A DNA stretch of 64,000 bases from Dyella sp. S184 (GCF_009766065.1 NZ_LMUE01000009.1:219830-283829); one strand, 5' to 3'. Shown: positions 25,864-36,003, numbered from the stretch's first letter. Notes: generated from the sequence alone by a model not told the origin. A program made the numbers and translations.

Positions 25864-27564
25864 GTGCAAACGTCTCCGGAAGAATTCGTCGCGACTTCCT
25901 CATCAACGGATTTCGCCGACATTGCAGATCACTACGAAAGGTTCGTGGTATTTCCTGCATCAACCAATGATCGTCAAGTGCGAACCAGCATAAGGTGCTC
26001 ACCGAGCATAGTGGTTTTGGGGGCAAACGGCTCGGGGAAAACGAGGCTTGGAGTATGGTTCGAAACCGTCAGCCCCTATCACGAGCTTGTGCATCGCATA
26101 CCCGCTCAACGCTCGCTAAGCTTTCCAAAAATCGCAAGCCCCATCGGTCTAAGAGATGCACATGACCGCTTTCAATGGGCAGAGCGTCCACCCAACTGGG
26201 ATGTGCCCACTTGGGAACGGAACAGGCAATCTCAAAAGCTAACCAGCCGATACGGGAACGTTAGCCCTGACACCATTGCATACGCCCCACTCTCCGACTA
26301 CGACAAGCTTCTTGTTCTCCTTTTTTCCGAAAATTACGGGCAGCTCATTGAATTCAATAAGCGCTATAAGAGCACCGACCACCGCATCGACGCGCCAGAA
26401 ACTATCCTAGATAGGGTCAAGCGCGTCTGGGAGTCTGTCCTGCCGCACAGGACACTTGATTTTGAAAGCAGTGAAGTCGTTGTCCGGCAGGCACTGACGG
26501 ACGCGAAGCCATATTCGGCTGCGGCAATGAGTGACGGCGAACGAGCAGTGTTCTACTTGGTGGGACAATGCCTCTGTGCTTCGCCCAACACCATCATTGT
26601 CATTGATGAGCCCGAACTTCATTTACATCGCGCGATACAGCAGAAACTATGGGACACCATAGAAGCAGAGCGACATGACTGCCAGTTCATCTACATCACT
26701 CATGACTTAGCGTTTGCCGAAGGTCGTGCTGATGCGACGAAAATTTGGTTGCGTAGCTCGGATGGCAGCAACTTCGACTGGTTCGAACTCCCCCAATCGG
26801 AAAGTATCCCGCAGGAAACTTACCTGGAAATTCTAGGTAGTCGCCGTCCCGTTGCATTTGTGGAGGGAAACTATCAGTCCATTGACTACGATGTCTGCCG
26901 TGCAGCCTTCCCAGGGCTTTACATTCGACCGGTTGGAGGATGCGCCACTGTCCTCGCTGCGACTAAGGCTTTTCGTGAAACACACGACCTTCATCACATT
27001 GACTGCGTTGGCATAGTTGATCGAGACCATCTTTCCGACGGGCAAATCAATGGATACCAGAACTCCAATGTATATGCCCTCAAGGTTTCTGAGATTGAAA
27101 ACCTTTTTCTCGTCCCAGCCGTTCTGAATGTTCTTGCTAAGCAACTCGACGCCCCAGCGAATGCTGTTGAGCTAACAGTGGAGATGGTTTTTAGCGAGTT
27201 CTCCCGAATGAAACAGCAACACGCCTTGGAACTAACTAGACGTGACATTACCTTGGCCCTCGGACGCTTCGATGGATCGGGGAACATCGAACAGATCTCC
27301 ACATGGTTAAATACGTTGGGTGCCTCCATTGATGTTCCGACGATCTTTCAGGGCCATCTTCGAGAAGCAGAGCGCCTAATTGAGCATCGCGACTACATAG
27401 GTATCCTTCGCGTGTTCAATCACAAAGGTATGGTTGGTCGCACAACCGGATACTTCGGGCTAACGATCCCTTCATACATCGAGCGCGCTCGAAGACGCTT
27501 GCGCAGAAATGACGAAGAGGTGATTGCAGCTTTGAGACCCCATTTGCCAGACGTGCTCATGTAG
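25864..27564 (+). CDS. AAA ATPase fused to DUF4435/TOPRIM-like domain (PARIS-like)
   Basis: 566 residues. The ABC/SMC-like ATPase shows Walker A GANGSGKT (53-60), signature-like MSDGERAVF, Walker B IIVIDEPELHLH and ITHDLA. The second half has VAFVEGNYQSIDYDV and VGIVDRDHL, the Glu and Asp-x-Asp pattern of DUF4435/TOPRIM nucleases. In the PARIS anti-phage system these two activities are AriA and AriB, which can be fused. The GTG start has AAAGGGAA upstream. OLD-family nucleases are the alternative. It has lower GC than the chromosome, consistent with transfer. Confidence 0.78.
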   Translation: MQTSPEEFVATSSSTDFADIADHYERFVVFPASTNDRQVRTSIRCSPSIVVLGANGSGKTRLGVWFETVSPYHELVHRIPAQRSLSFPKIASPIGLRDAHDRFQWAERPPNWDVPTWERNRQSQKLTSRYGNVSPDTIAYAPLSDYDKLLVLLFSENYGQLIEFNKRYKSTDHRIDAPETILDRVKRVWESVLPHRTLDFESSEVVVRQALTDAKPYSAAAMSDGERAVFYLVGQCLCASPNTIIVIDEPELHLHRAIQQKLWDTIEAERHDCQFIYITHDLAFAEGRADATKIWLRSSDGSNFDWFELPQSESIPQETYLEILGSRRPVAFVEGNYQSIDYDVCRAAFPGLYIRPVGGCATVLAATKAFRETHDLHHIDCVGIVDRDHLSDGQINGYQNSNVYALKVSEIENLFLVPAVLNVLAKQLDAPANAVELTVEMVFSEFSRMKQQHALELTRRDITLALGRFDGSGNIEQISTWLNTLGASIDVPTIFQGHLREAERLIEHRDYIGILRVFNHKGMVGRTTGYFGLTIPSYIERARRRLRRNDEEVIAALRPHLPDVLM

Positions 27565-27609
27565 AAAACCGTCCGATTTCATTGTGGGCCAGTGTCGATC
27601 ATCCTTAAC

Positions 27610-29295
27610 CTAAGGCGCTCCAACCACTCGACGCCCCACAGGCCGTAACCGCGCCACGGCCTCGCTGGGCTCCGAACCTTGTGGCACCCCATCCATCGTT
27701 GTCCCCATATCCGGCAAGTGAGCCCTGAGCCATTCGAGCTCGACCCCACTTGTCACGGACAGCAGCGGCTCGACCGAACCCTGATCGAGTGCGACCATCG
27801 TCCCTAACGCCGCCCTCAATCGCTGGCGCGTATCAGCCTGCTGCACCCTCAACTGGGCTTCGTCATCGGCGAAATTATCCAAATACACCTGATGCGAGCG
27901 CAGGGTGGCTTTCATGGTTTGAACACGGCGTTGGCAGGCCTCGAACGTTCCAATCAACGATTGCCATGCTTTTGGCTTGATGCCGTCAGCGCCAAACGCG
28001 CGGGCTGTGACGACTTGCCACCGGTGGTTCGCCTCCCACTGTTCAAGCTTTTCTTTCGCCGACGCGCGTTGAGCCCTACACCCATCGAGCTGGTAATCCG
28101 TGTCAAGTTTCGCCGCCATGCGTCGGCCCAGGTCTTCCGCGTGCTTACGGAACCTGTGCGCCAAGTCATTCAATGCGGCCAGCACCCGTTCGACCACGGC
28201 CGCAATTTTCAAAACACGAATGAACAACCGCCGTTCTTCAGGCGTCGTCGGCGCCGGTGCAGCCGCGTGAAACCGCGCCACCAAGGATCCAGCCAGTGCG
28301 GTCATGGGTGGCTTCGGCAGCGGGCTCGGCGCTGTCGGCGGGCCGTCCGCCTGCTCATCCCGAGATGATTCCGCTTGGCGGCCCGGAGTAACCAACGGCT
28401 TGCTTGCTTCATTCGGCCGAACGAGCTTTCCCATTTCCCGGGCAAGATCGGCGACCGCCTGTTGATGTTGCGCATCCATCGCGGCGCCATTGGCAACTTT
28501 GTGGATCTCGGAAGGAACAACGATGTCCCGAACCGCGTTTCCCTTTCGCGTGAAAAAACCTTTGCGCTCCATCGCAACGACTGCTTGTCCCAGCGTCGGC
28601 TGAGGCACGAAGGGCAGACCTTGCCGGGCGTAACTGAGGTGGGTGTAGTCCGCAGGCAACTCATTCGCGGCAGTGAACTCGTTGGCCAACTCAGCCCACC
28701 GAGCATTCAACCGCTCGACAAAATCCGACGACGAACGCCGCCCCGTTAGAAAGGCAAACTTGGTGTGTAACCCCCAATCGGATTTGGACGTGCCATCGCC
28801 CTCTGCTTGTTCCAGTTGTTCGAGCCGACGGGTCGGAATGTAAATGTGTGCGTGGTAGCCCTGCTTTTCTTTCGGCTTCACCGCTCCCAGGGCATCCACA
28901 TCCGCATCTCGGTGGAGTCCGAGTGACACGGCCGTGTGCAGCTGATCAACAATGAACTGAGCCATCTGCGTTGCCATGTCGGTGGCTTGCTCATCTGAGA
29001 GACCAAAGGGCACCGGGATCCGATAGTCCCTGGCCACCTGAGAATCTTTTCTCAACTCGGCCGCCTCGGCCCGGTTCCATAACTGTCCGGGATCAGTGGC
29101 CCAATCCGGCGCCCCTTCGGGAGCAAGGGTTAGGGCAGCAACGATCTCCTCGCCCAACTTGCGTCTGCGGAAGTCATGCCAGGTCTTCGTGCGTTCGTCG
29201 TAAAGGCGGAGGCCAAGCCTGTAAGCCGCGCCTGCGACGGCGGAATGTCCCTGCGAGCGACCGTGGGTTTGAAGGTGGGGGCGAGCATGTCGCAT
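27610..29295 (-). CDS. MobA/MobL-family relaxase
   Basis: 561 residues. The relaxase domain has the N-terminal Tyr segment AVAGAAYRLGLRLYDERTKT, typical of MOBQ proteins, and the metal-binding HAHIYIP (near residue 170), one of the His motifs. A long helical C-terminus with coiled-coil character follows. It would nick the island's transfer origin, probably just upstream, and needs a helper mating apparatus because none is encoded here. It converges with the AAA-DUF4435 gene, with 45 bp between the stops. Confidence 0.88.
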   Translation of the reverse strand: MRHARPHLQTHGRSQGHSAVAGAAYRLGLRLYDERTKTWHDFRRRKLGEEIVAALTLAPEGAPDWATDPGQLWNRAEAAELRKDSQVARDYRIPVPFGLSDEQATDMATQMAQFIVDQLHTAVSLGLHRDADVDALGAVKPKEKQGYHAHIYIPTRRLEQLEQAEGDGTSKSDWGLHTKFAFLTGRRSSSDFVERLNARWAELANEFTAANELPADYTHLSYARQGLPFVPQPTLGQAVVAMERKGFFTRKGNAVRDIVVPSEIHKVANGAAMDAQHQQAVADLAREMGKLVRPNEASKPLVTPGRQAESSRDEQADGPPTAPSPLPKPPMTALAGSLVARFHAAAPAPTTPEERRLFIRVLKIAAVVERVLAALNDLAHRFRKHAEDLGRRMAAKLDTDYQLDGCRAQRASAKEKLEQWEANHRWQVVTARAFGADGIKPKAWQSLIGTFEACQRRVQTMKATLRSHQVYLDNFADDEAQLRVQQADTRQRLRAALGTMVALDQGSVEPLLSVTSGVELEWLRAHLPDMGTTMDGVPQGSEPSEAVARLRPVGRRVVGAP

Positions 29296-29736
29296 AGATC
29301 ATCCTTGAATGCGTGTGGTCATCCATGACCCAAAACACTGATGGCTGGCCGACCGGACACGTGAGTGTCTGCTCGCCCCAGCACCATCAAACCAGACCAT
29401 CGGCGGATGTCAAGTCTCCTTGACACAAGGGATACTGGTTTGTGGCGTCGGTCAGCTGACCACGGCGGTGGCGCCTCTGGCTTTGGCTGGACGGTTAGTG
29501 TTGGCGGGTGCTGTGAGCGGCCTGTTGGAACAACAGTGAAGACGCGCTCTGGGCTATCGACTGTTTGAAAACGCGGTTGCGCCGCGGTCTAGTACGGAAT
29601 GGGTGACCAATAGTTCGCACACAGCTGGACCCCAGGCGGACCTCAGCCTAGGGCAAAACTAGGGTTGTCGAAGGCCCAGCAGGAGAGCAGGAGGAGAGAA
29701 TGGAGCTACAATGCTTAATATCTAAAGTCTAAACAA
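29296..29736. other. Gene-free region upstream of the relaxase, candidate oriT region
   Basis: About 440 bp without a supported gene. It holds two palindromic elements at 29408-29461. The stretch then turns AT-rich towards the small-RNA promoter. Nothing else was recognised. Confidence 0.45.
29408..29461. other. Candidate origin of transfer (oriT) palindromes
   Basis: TGTCAAG and CTTGACA form a perfect hairpin with loop TCTC (29408-29425), 113 bp upstream of the relaxase start. GGTCAGCTGACC at 29450-29461 is a perfect 12-bp palindrome. Inverted repeats next to the nick site upstream of mob genes are typical of oriT. No nic consensus was identified. Confidence 0.4.
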
Positions 29737-29765
29737 TTGATTTAAGAAGAAAAAACATCTAATAA
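29737..29765 (+). promoter_or_regulatory. Promoter of the abiF-associated small RNA
   Basis: TTGATT, a 17-bp spacer and TAATAA match sigma-70 well. The predicted start is about 29771, where the structured RNA begins. It is the only strong promoter seen upstream of the AbiF-family gene. Confidence 0.7.
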
Positions 29766-29770
29766 ACGTG

Positions 29771-29902
29771 AACCATCGATGCGTCTCCCGATGATTGACA
29801 AGACCCAATTCCACGCGTAGTATTAATTCCAACAACGCCTGCACACTTTCAGTTAAGCCTTCAAAAGCCGAGTACTGAAAGGAGTCGCAGGCTTTCTTTT
29901 TT
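29771..29902 (+). ncRNA. Structured small RNA upstream of abiF (abiF-RNA-like)
   Basis: About 132 nt between a good promoter and a T run (TTTCTTTTTT). Hairpin 1 pairs 29771-29778 with 29789-29796 (AACCATCG/CGATGATT, one mismatch). The terminator-like hairpin has an outer stem GCCTGC/GCAGGC (29837-29842, 29887-29892), an inner stem CTTTCAGT/ACTGAAAG (29846-29853, 29874-29881) and a 20-nt loop. The loop of hairpin 1 (GCGTCTCC) could pair with GGAGTCGC at 29881-29888, forming a pseudoknot. A structured RNA is known upstream of abiF genes, where it acts as a partner of the HEPN protein. Readthrough of its terminator would express abiF. Confidence 0.72.
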
Positions 29903-29925
29903 GGTTCGGTGCAACGGGGACGCGC

Positions 29926-30960
29926 GTGGCACGCAAGCTAGGGAAGCGTATTCGCGCGTCGGTTCGACGCCTCGTCAAACGGCATCTACCAAGCCTGCAT
30001 ATCCGACGCGAAGGGCTAGTTCCTTACACCAAGCCCTATTTGACGCCTGCCGACCTCATAACCAAGCTTCAGGCTTCCGGCCTGACGGTTCATTCTGTTC
30101 CGCATGCCCAAAACGTGCTGAGCATCGTCAACTACTATCGCTTCAAGGTCTACCTTCGCCCATTTCTTACACCGCCTGACTTCAAACAGTTTCAGGGTGG
30201 TGCAACATTCGTCGGCGCTTGCGAACTTCAAGATTTTGACCGGGATCTGCGGTCACTGGTTATGGCCCTGACTGGCATCATCGAGGTCACCCTTCGCCAT
30301 AGCCTCGACGCCCACGTAGGTGCCTTTCTCAAAGATCCGTTCTGGTATTTGAACGAGCGCATCTATGCCCAAACGCCAACCGAAACCATCAAGAAGATCG
30401 TGCGTTCGGTCAATCTTTCTAACGAAGAGTTCAGCCAACATTTTCGCAGGAAATATCACAGTCCTGCCCGTGGGAAGCATTACCTTCTGCCTCCATTTTG
30501 GATGGCCTCAGAAACCTTTACGTTGGGGCAGCTTCTGTATCTGATGAAGGGCCTCGATAAAGTACCGTTCGCCGGGCCCACCAGGGGATCCTTGAACGAG
30601 TTAGACAAGATGGCTAGAAAATGGGGCGCGTTCAACATCACCGACTTGGAACGGTGGGTCGAGTATTTGAGAAATTTACGCAACTGGTGCGCCCACCACA
30701 ATCGATTGTGGAGCCGAAACATGGGCGTGCCGTCCAACGTTCAGCGTCACCTCTCACCAGCCATCGCCGGCAAATCGCCAAACAACCATCGCATCTATCT
30801 TCATTTGGTAATGATGCGGATCATGCTTCAGAACCAACAAATCCCCGACAACATCGCAGCAGCCCTACAGGCGCTGTTTGTCACCTATCCAACCGCAGCT
30901 GCCATGAAAAACCAGATGGGTTTCCCTTCTAACTGGCTGGCTGACCCCTTCTGGCACTGA
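29926..30960 (+). CDS. abiF: AbiD/AbiF-family (Abi_2) HEPN abortive-infection protein
   Basis: 344 residues with a GTG start 23 bp after the small RNA. Two Rx4-6H HEPN motifs are visible: RHSLDAH (124-130) and RNWCAH (252-257), the second inside LRNLRNWCAHHNRLWSR, the Abi_2 hallmark. The N-terminal part has KPYLTPADLITKLQASGL and INYYRFKVYLRPF-like segments of the family. HEPN RNases of this type arrest growth on infection and are held in check by the upstream RNA. AbiF/Cas13 relationships have been proposed. AbiD is the closest alternative name. Confidence 0.85.
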   Translation: MARKLGKRIRASVRRLVKRHLPSLHIRREGLVPYTKPYLTPADLITKLQASGLTVHSVPHAQNVLSIVNYYRFKVYLRPFLTPPDFKQFQGGATFVGACELQDFDRDLRSLVMALTGIIEVTLRHSLDAHVGAFLKDPFWYLNERIYAQTPTETIKKIVRSVNLSNEEFSQHFRRKYHSPARGKHYLLPPFWMASETFTLGQLLYLMKGLDKVPFAGPTRGSLNELDKMARKWGAFNITDLERWVEYLRNLRNWCAHHNRLWSRNMGVPSNVQRHLSPAIAGKSPNNHRIYLHLVMMRIMLQNQQIPDNIAAALQALFVTYPTAAAMKNQMGFPSNWLADPFWH

Positions 30961-31382
30961 CTTGCTGGCGCGCCGTGGAAAGCAGAAATGAAATGGATGA
31001 GGAACCCTTGCGCAGGGCGACCACGCAGTGATGATGGCCCACATGAGGTGCAAGACCGGCCGGATGGTGCGACCAAAGGTATCCTGACGACAGCGGGTCA
31101 GTTCAGTTCCTGAAACCGCAATCGAACCCAGACCCTAAAAATGCCCGTATGGCAACGGTCAGCCGCTTGGCCCTGACGCTGGCCGTCGTGGATGACTGGC
31201 ATCAGCATCCGCGCCGATGGTAATCTGAAAAGGTACCGTTTTGAGTATCGTTTTTTCGCCTGTTTTTGGAGCTAAAAACCTTCAGGAACAGCGTGTTGGG
31301 GCAGGGCTTCTGAAGTTCCCGCCACCTCCACCATTGGCATCGCTGGCCGTAACAAACAAGCCCTGAGACTCATCATCTCCTT
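30961..31382. other. Gene-free region between abiF and the right-end gene
   Basis: About 420 bp with no supported gene on either strand. It includes an AT-rich tract around 31225-31280 and an 18-base match to a typical tmRNA 3' end at 31316-31333. Possibly the scar of another integration. Confidence 0.4.
31316..31333 (+). repeat. tmRNA 3'-end-like sequence
   Basis: TTCCCGCCACCTCCACCA resembles the T-arm/acceptor/CCA end of ssrA, a frequent attachment site of mobile elements. No tmRNA body precedes it. It may be an old attachment-site scar or chance. Confidence 0.3.
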
Positions 31383-31979
31383 TTAAGGTCGTGCACGTTT
31401 CCTGGCCCGAGCCGAAAAATCAGTTCCGGTGAGGCTGCGTTTGGCGCGTGCCTTGGCCGTGCCAATGGCCTTCACACGATCCTCCGCCCGCTGTTGGGCC
31501 AGTGCAGCCTTCTGGCGGGCGTCGAGGTATTCAGGCAGGGTCAGCCAGCTGATGCGGTCCCCGCGGCCCATAACGACCTCCCCACGAATGGTGGCCCAGG
31601 CGTCGACTGGACGCTTGTGAGGACCAACGAGGGCGAAGGGCCAAGGATCTGATTGAGCGGTGCCGTTATTAAGCCACATGGCGAAACCAGCTCGGAAACC
31701 CAGTTTGGCCAGTTCGGCGTTCATTGCGGCCCGCTCGATCCGATGAGCTCGAAACCGGCGCACTTCACCGAGTGAATACCAAAGGGCTTCTCTCGGCCTC
31801 TCCCGGGGCTCCGGGTGCGGCGGCTGGGGTGGTCGGGTGCGAAGGCGCTCTTTGAGCTGTCCGACGCTCAGGCCGGTCAGCAACGTAACTTGGACGGGCA
31901 AGAGGAGCACGTCATCGGCGAGGTGGCCGACCTCACGCCGCAGGATGTCATCAGGAATGGCAGGGACGCGTTTGGGCAT
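31383..31979 (-). CDS. Right-end island protein with excisionase-like fold
   Basis: 198 residues. The N-terminal part LPVQVTLLTGLSVGQLKERL, a Pro-rich linker and ALWYSLGEVRRFRAHR look like a winged-helix of the AlpA/Xis kind. The C-terminus is Ala/Arg/Lys rich (ARAKRSLTGTDFSARARKRA). It lies 40 bp from the right tandem boxes and reads away from the right end. A role as excision factor or regulator is inference. Confidence 0.55.
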   Translation of the reverse strand: MPKRVPAIPDDILRREVGHLADDVLLLPVQVTLLTGLSVGQLKERLRTRPPQPPHPEPRERPREALWYSLGEVRRFRAHRIERAAMNAELAKLGFRAGFAMWLNNGTAQSDPWPFALVGPHKRPVDAWATIRGEVVMGRGDRISWLTLPEYLDARQKAALAQQRAEDRVKAIGTAKARAKRSLTGTDFSARARKRARP

Positions 31980-32019
31980 GCCCGCACCGTATCAAACTCA
32001 TCCCATTCGTGCACCGAAG

Positions 32020-32039
32020 GGAGCCATGCCGGAGCCATG
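32020..32039 (+). repeat. Tandem GGAGCCATG boxes at right island end
   Basis: Identical to 10858-10877, in the same orientation, 57 bp inside the right attachment site. Likely the second arm site for integrase or excisionase. Confidence 0.5.
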
Positions 32040-32052
32040 GACCGATACCCCA

Positions 32053-32088
32053 GAAAGAGAAAAGGCACCTAGGTCGCCCTAAGTGCCT
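32053..32088 (-). terminator. Island-borne terminator for the tRNA operon
   Basis: On the minus strand AGGCACTTAGG and CCTAGGTGCCT form an 11-bp stem (one G-T pair) with loop GCGA, followed by TTTTCTCTTT. It lies 10 bp past the CCA end of tRNA-Lys and inside the island, and so replaces the displaced chromosomal terminator at 10645-10678. Confidence 0.8.
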
Positions 32089-32096
32089 GTTCTTGA

Positions 32097-32173
<77 letters not shown>

Positions 32174-32209
32174 CTGAACTTGCTTGTACCTGCAAACCAG
32201 GCTTGAAAC

Positions 32210-32287
32210 TGGGGTGGATGATGGGATTCGAACCCACGACAACCGGAATCACAATCCGGGACTCTAACCAGCTGAGCTACACCCACC
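32210..32287 (-). tRNA. tRNA-His (anticodon GTG)
   Basis: Cloverleaf with the extra 5' G pairing with C73, as expected of tRNA-His. Anticodon loop TTGTGAT. CCA is encoded. 36 bp upstream of tRNA-Lys in one transcript. Confidence 0.95.
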
Positions 32288-32301
32288 ATAAATCTTGAAA
32301 C

Positions 32302-32378
32302 TGGTGCGCCCGACAGGACTCGAACCTGCAACCGTCGGCTTAGAAGGCCGATGCTCTATCCGGTTGAGCTACAGGCGC
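32302..32378 (-). tRNA. tRNA-Arg (anticodon TCT)
   Basis: A 77-nt cloverleaf with anticodon loop CTTCTAA, stem TCGGC/GCCGA and encoded CCA. Second gene of the four-tRNA transcript. Confidence 0.95.
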
Positions 32379-32406
32379 AATCTACTGTGACCGTAGGCTG
32401 CGTCGC

Positions 32407-32483
32407 TGGTCGGGGCAGAGGGATTCGAACCCCCGACTTTTGCGTCCCAAACGCAACGCTCTACCAGACTGAGCTATACCCCG
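32407..32483 (-). tRNA. tRNA-Pro (anticodon TGG)
   Basis: A 77-nt cloverleaf with anticodon loop TTTGGGA and encoded CCA. First gene of the Pro-Arg-His-Lys transcript, about 33 bp after the predicted start. Confidence 0.95.
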
Positions 32484-32522
32484 CTTTCGAATCCCCGACA
32501 GCATCACCACCGGAGCCTTGAA

Positions 32523-32551
32523 ATGTTACGGGTGACGCCTCGCTCAGTCAA
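32523..32551 (-). promoter_or_regulatory. Promoter of the Pro-Arg-His-Lys tRNA operon
   Basis: On the minus strand TTGACT (32551-32546), a 17-bp spacer and TAACAT (32528-32523). Predicted start near 32516. Confidence 0.75.
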
Positions 32552-32619
32552 TCCGTATCGAAGCACACCTTTGTTTCTTGACCATCGTTTTCGCAGAGAA
32601 AAAATCAACTACTCCGTGA

Positions 32620-32645
32620 AAACAAAACGGGGTGCAAGCACCCCG
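32620..32645 (-). terminator. Terminator of tRNA-Arg(ACG)
   Basis: CGGGGTGC/GCACCCCG with loop TT, followed on the minus strand by TTTTGTTTT, 16 bp past the tRNA. Confidence 0.85.
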
Positions 32646-32660
32646 CCTCGCTTTATAAAA

Positions 32661-32737
32661 TGGTGCGCCCGGAGAGATTCGAACTCCCGACCACCTAGTT
32701 CGTAGCCAGGTACTCTATCCAACTGAGCTACGGGCGC
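32661..32737 (-). tRNA. tRNA-Arg (anticodon ACG)
   Basis: A 77-nt cloverleaf with anticodon loop CTACGAA and encoded CCA. It has its own promoter and terminator, separate from the four-gene operon. The wobble A is expected to become inosine. Confidence 0.95.
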
Positions 32738-32801
32738 ACTGAAAACTTTTCAGCTTGCCGCCTTGATGTTTGGGCATCGAAGCGGTGAAGCAAGAAGCGG
32801 A

Positions 32802-32830
32802 ATTATTCAGACTCCGCCCTCGTGCGTCAA
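32802..32830 (-). promoter_or_regulatory. Promoter of tRNA-Arg(ACG)
   Basis: TTGACG, a 17-bp spacer and AATAAT on the minus strand, about 65 bp upstream of the tRNA. Confidence 0.7.
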
Positions 32831-32952
32831 CACTTTTCGTCAAAATTGTTCATCTCACGTAACAACGCAATGCAAATATGGCCCTGTGCATGACTTTGCC
32901 GAGCACGCACGATAAACGTCAGATGATGAAGACTCAGGCCTGCAAACATGAA

Positions 32953-32975
32953 GAAGGCGGCCTTAAGCCGCCTTC
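32953..32975 (-). terminator. Terminator downstream of ftsH
   Basis: Nine-base stem GAAGGCGGC/GCCGCCTTC with a 5-base loop, 45 bp past the ftsH stop. The T-rich tail on the minus strand is short (TTCAT). Confidence 0.7.
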
Positions 32976-33019
32976 TCGATCCCTGCACAGTCGCAGGTTA
33001 TAGCCGTCCAAACTCCGGA

Positions 33020-34974
<1,955 letters not shown>

Positions 34975-34978
<4 letters not shown>

Positions 34979-35625
34979 GCACGGTTCTCGCCCGGTGACA
35001 CTGCCGAAGGCTTGAGGCCCACCGCCAGTGCGTACACCTCACGCGAACGTGCGCGCGAGGCCTTTGGTTTACGCATGGTTACGCGGGTGAAGTCCGCACG
35101 CAAGCTGCGCAAGTAATCGTCGAAGCCAACACCCTGAAACAACTTGATCAGGAACGAACCACCCGGCTTGAGCCACTGCCGACTGAAATCCAGCGCCAGA
35201 TCGGACAGAGCCATCGCACGGATCTGATCGGCCAGCGCCACACCACTCATATTGGGGGCCAGATCGCACAGCACAAGATCCAGCTTGCACCCCTCCAAAC
35301 GAGCCTCCAGTTCGCGCAACACGGTTTCTTCACGGAAATCGCCCTGCAGGAAGTCCACCCCGGCGATGCTCTGCATCGGCAGGATGTCCAGCGCGAACAC
35401 CTTACCGGTATCGCCCAGGCGGTTGCGCACCAGCTGCGACCAGCTGCCCGGTGCGGCCCCGAGGTCAACCACATTGATGCCCGGCTTGAGCAGGCGGTCA
35501 CGCTCGATCAGCTCTTCCAGTTTGTAGACCGCACGCGAACGCAAGCCCTCGGCTTGGGCTTTCTTGACGTATTCGTCGTTGAAATGTTCGCGCAGCCAGA
35601 CTGCGCTGCTTTTGCTGCGGGCCAT
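34975..35625 (-). CDS. rlmE: 23S rRNA 2'-O-ribose methyltransferase RlmE
   Basis: 216 residues from [20 protein letters not shown]. It methylates U2552 (E. coli numbering) of 23S rRNA. The SAM site is [13 protein letters not shown], with conserved LDILPM and [12 protein letters not shown] (catalytic Asp). The open frame extends 19 codons upstream, but this start is the conserved one. Co-transcribed with ftsH and divergent from yhbY. Confidence 0.97.
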
Positions 35626-35706
35626 GTCGTTGGGGTCACAGATTGGGGATCGGGATGCCGCATGATACCCTTTGCCGTTCATTTACCGCGAATCGAGCAC
35701 CACCGC

Positions 35707-36003
35707 ATGGCCCTTTCCTCCTCTCAGATCCGTTACCTGCGCAGCCTCGCCCACGATCTGAGCCCGCTCATCCTGCTTGGCAACAAGGGGGCCTCCGCGG
35801 CTGTGGTCAAGGAACTGAACCTGACGCTGGACATTCACGAACTGGTCAAGGTGAAGCTTTCCGGCGGTGACAAAGATGAACGGCAGGCGCAGATCGACGT
35901 GCTCGTCGATGGCACCAAGGCCGAAGAAGTCCACCAGATCGGCCATGTTGTCGTGCTGTTCCGCCGCAACGACGACGAGCCGAAAATCGCCCTGCCGCGC
36001 TGA
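35707..36003 (+). CDS. yhbY: YhbY-family CRM-domain RNA-binding protein
   Basis: 98 residues from MALSSSQIRYLRSLAHDLSP. The CRM domain has LGNKGASAAVVKELNLTLDIHELVKVK, including the GxxG-like RNA loop. The family binds the pre-50S ribosome. Its divergent position to rlmE-ftsH is conserved in gammaproteobacteria. Earlier in-frame codons overlap the rlmE promoter region and were rejected. Confidence 0.93.
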   Translation: MALSSSQIRYLRSLAHDLSPLILLGNKGASAAVVKELNLTLDIHELVKVKLSGGDKDERQAQIDVLVDGTKAEEVHQIGHVVVLFRRNDDEPKIALPR

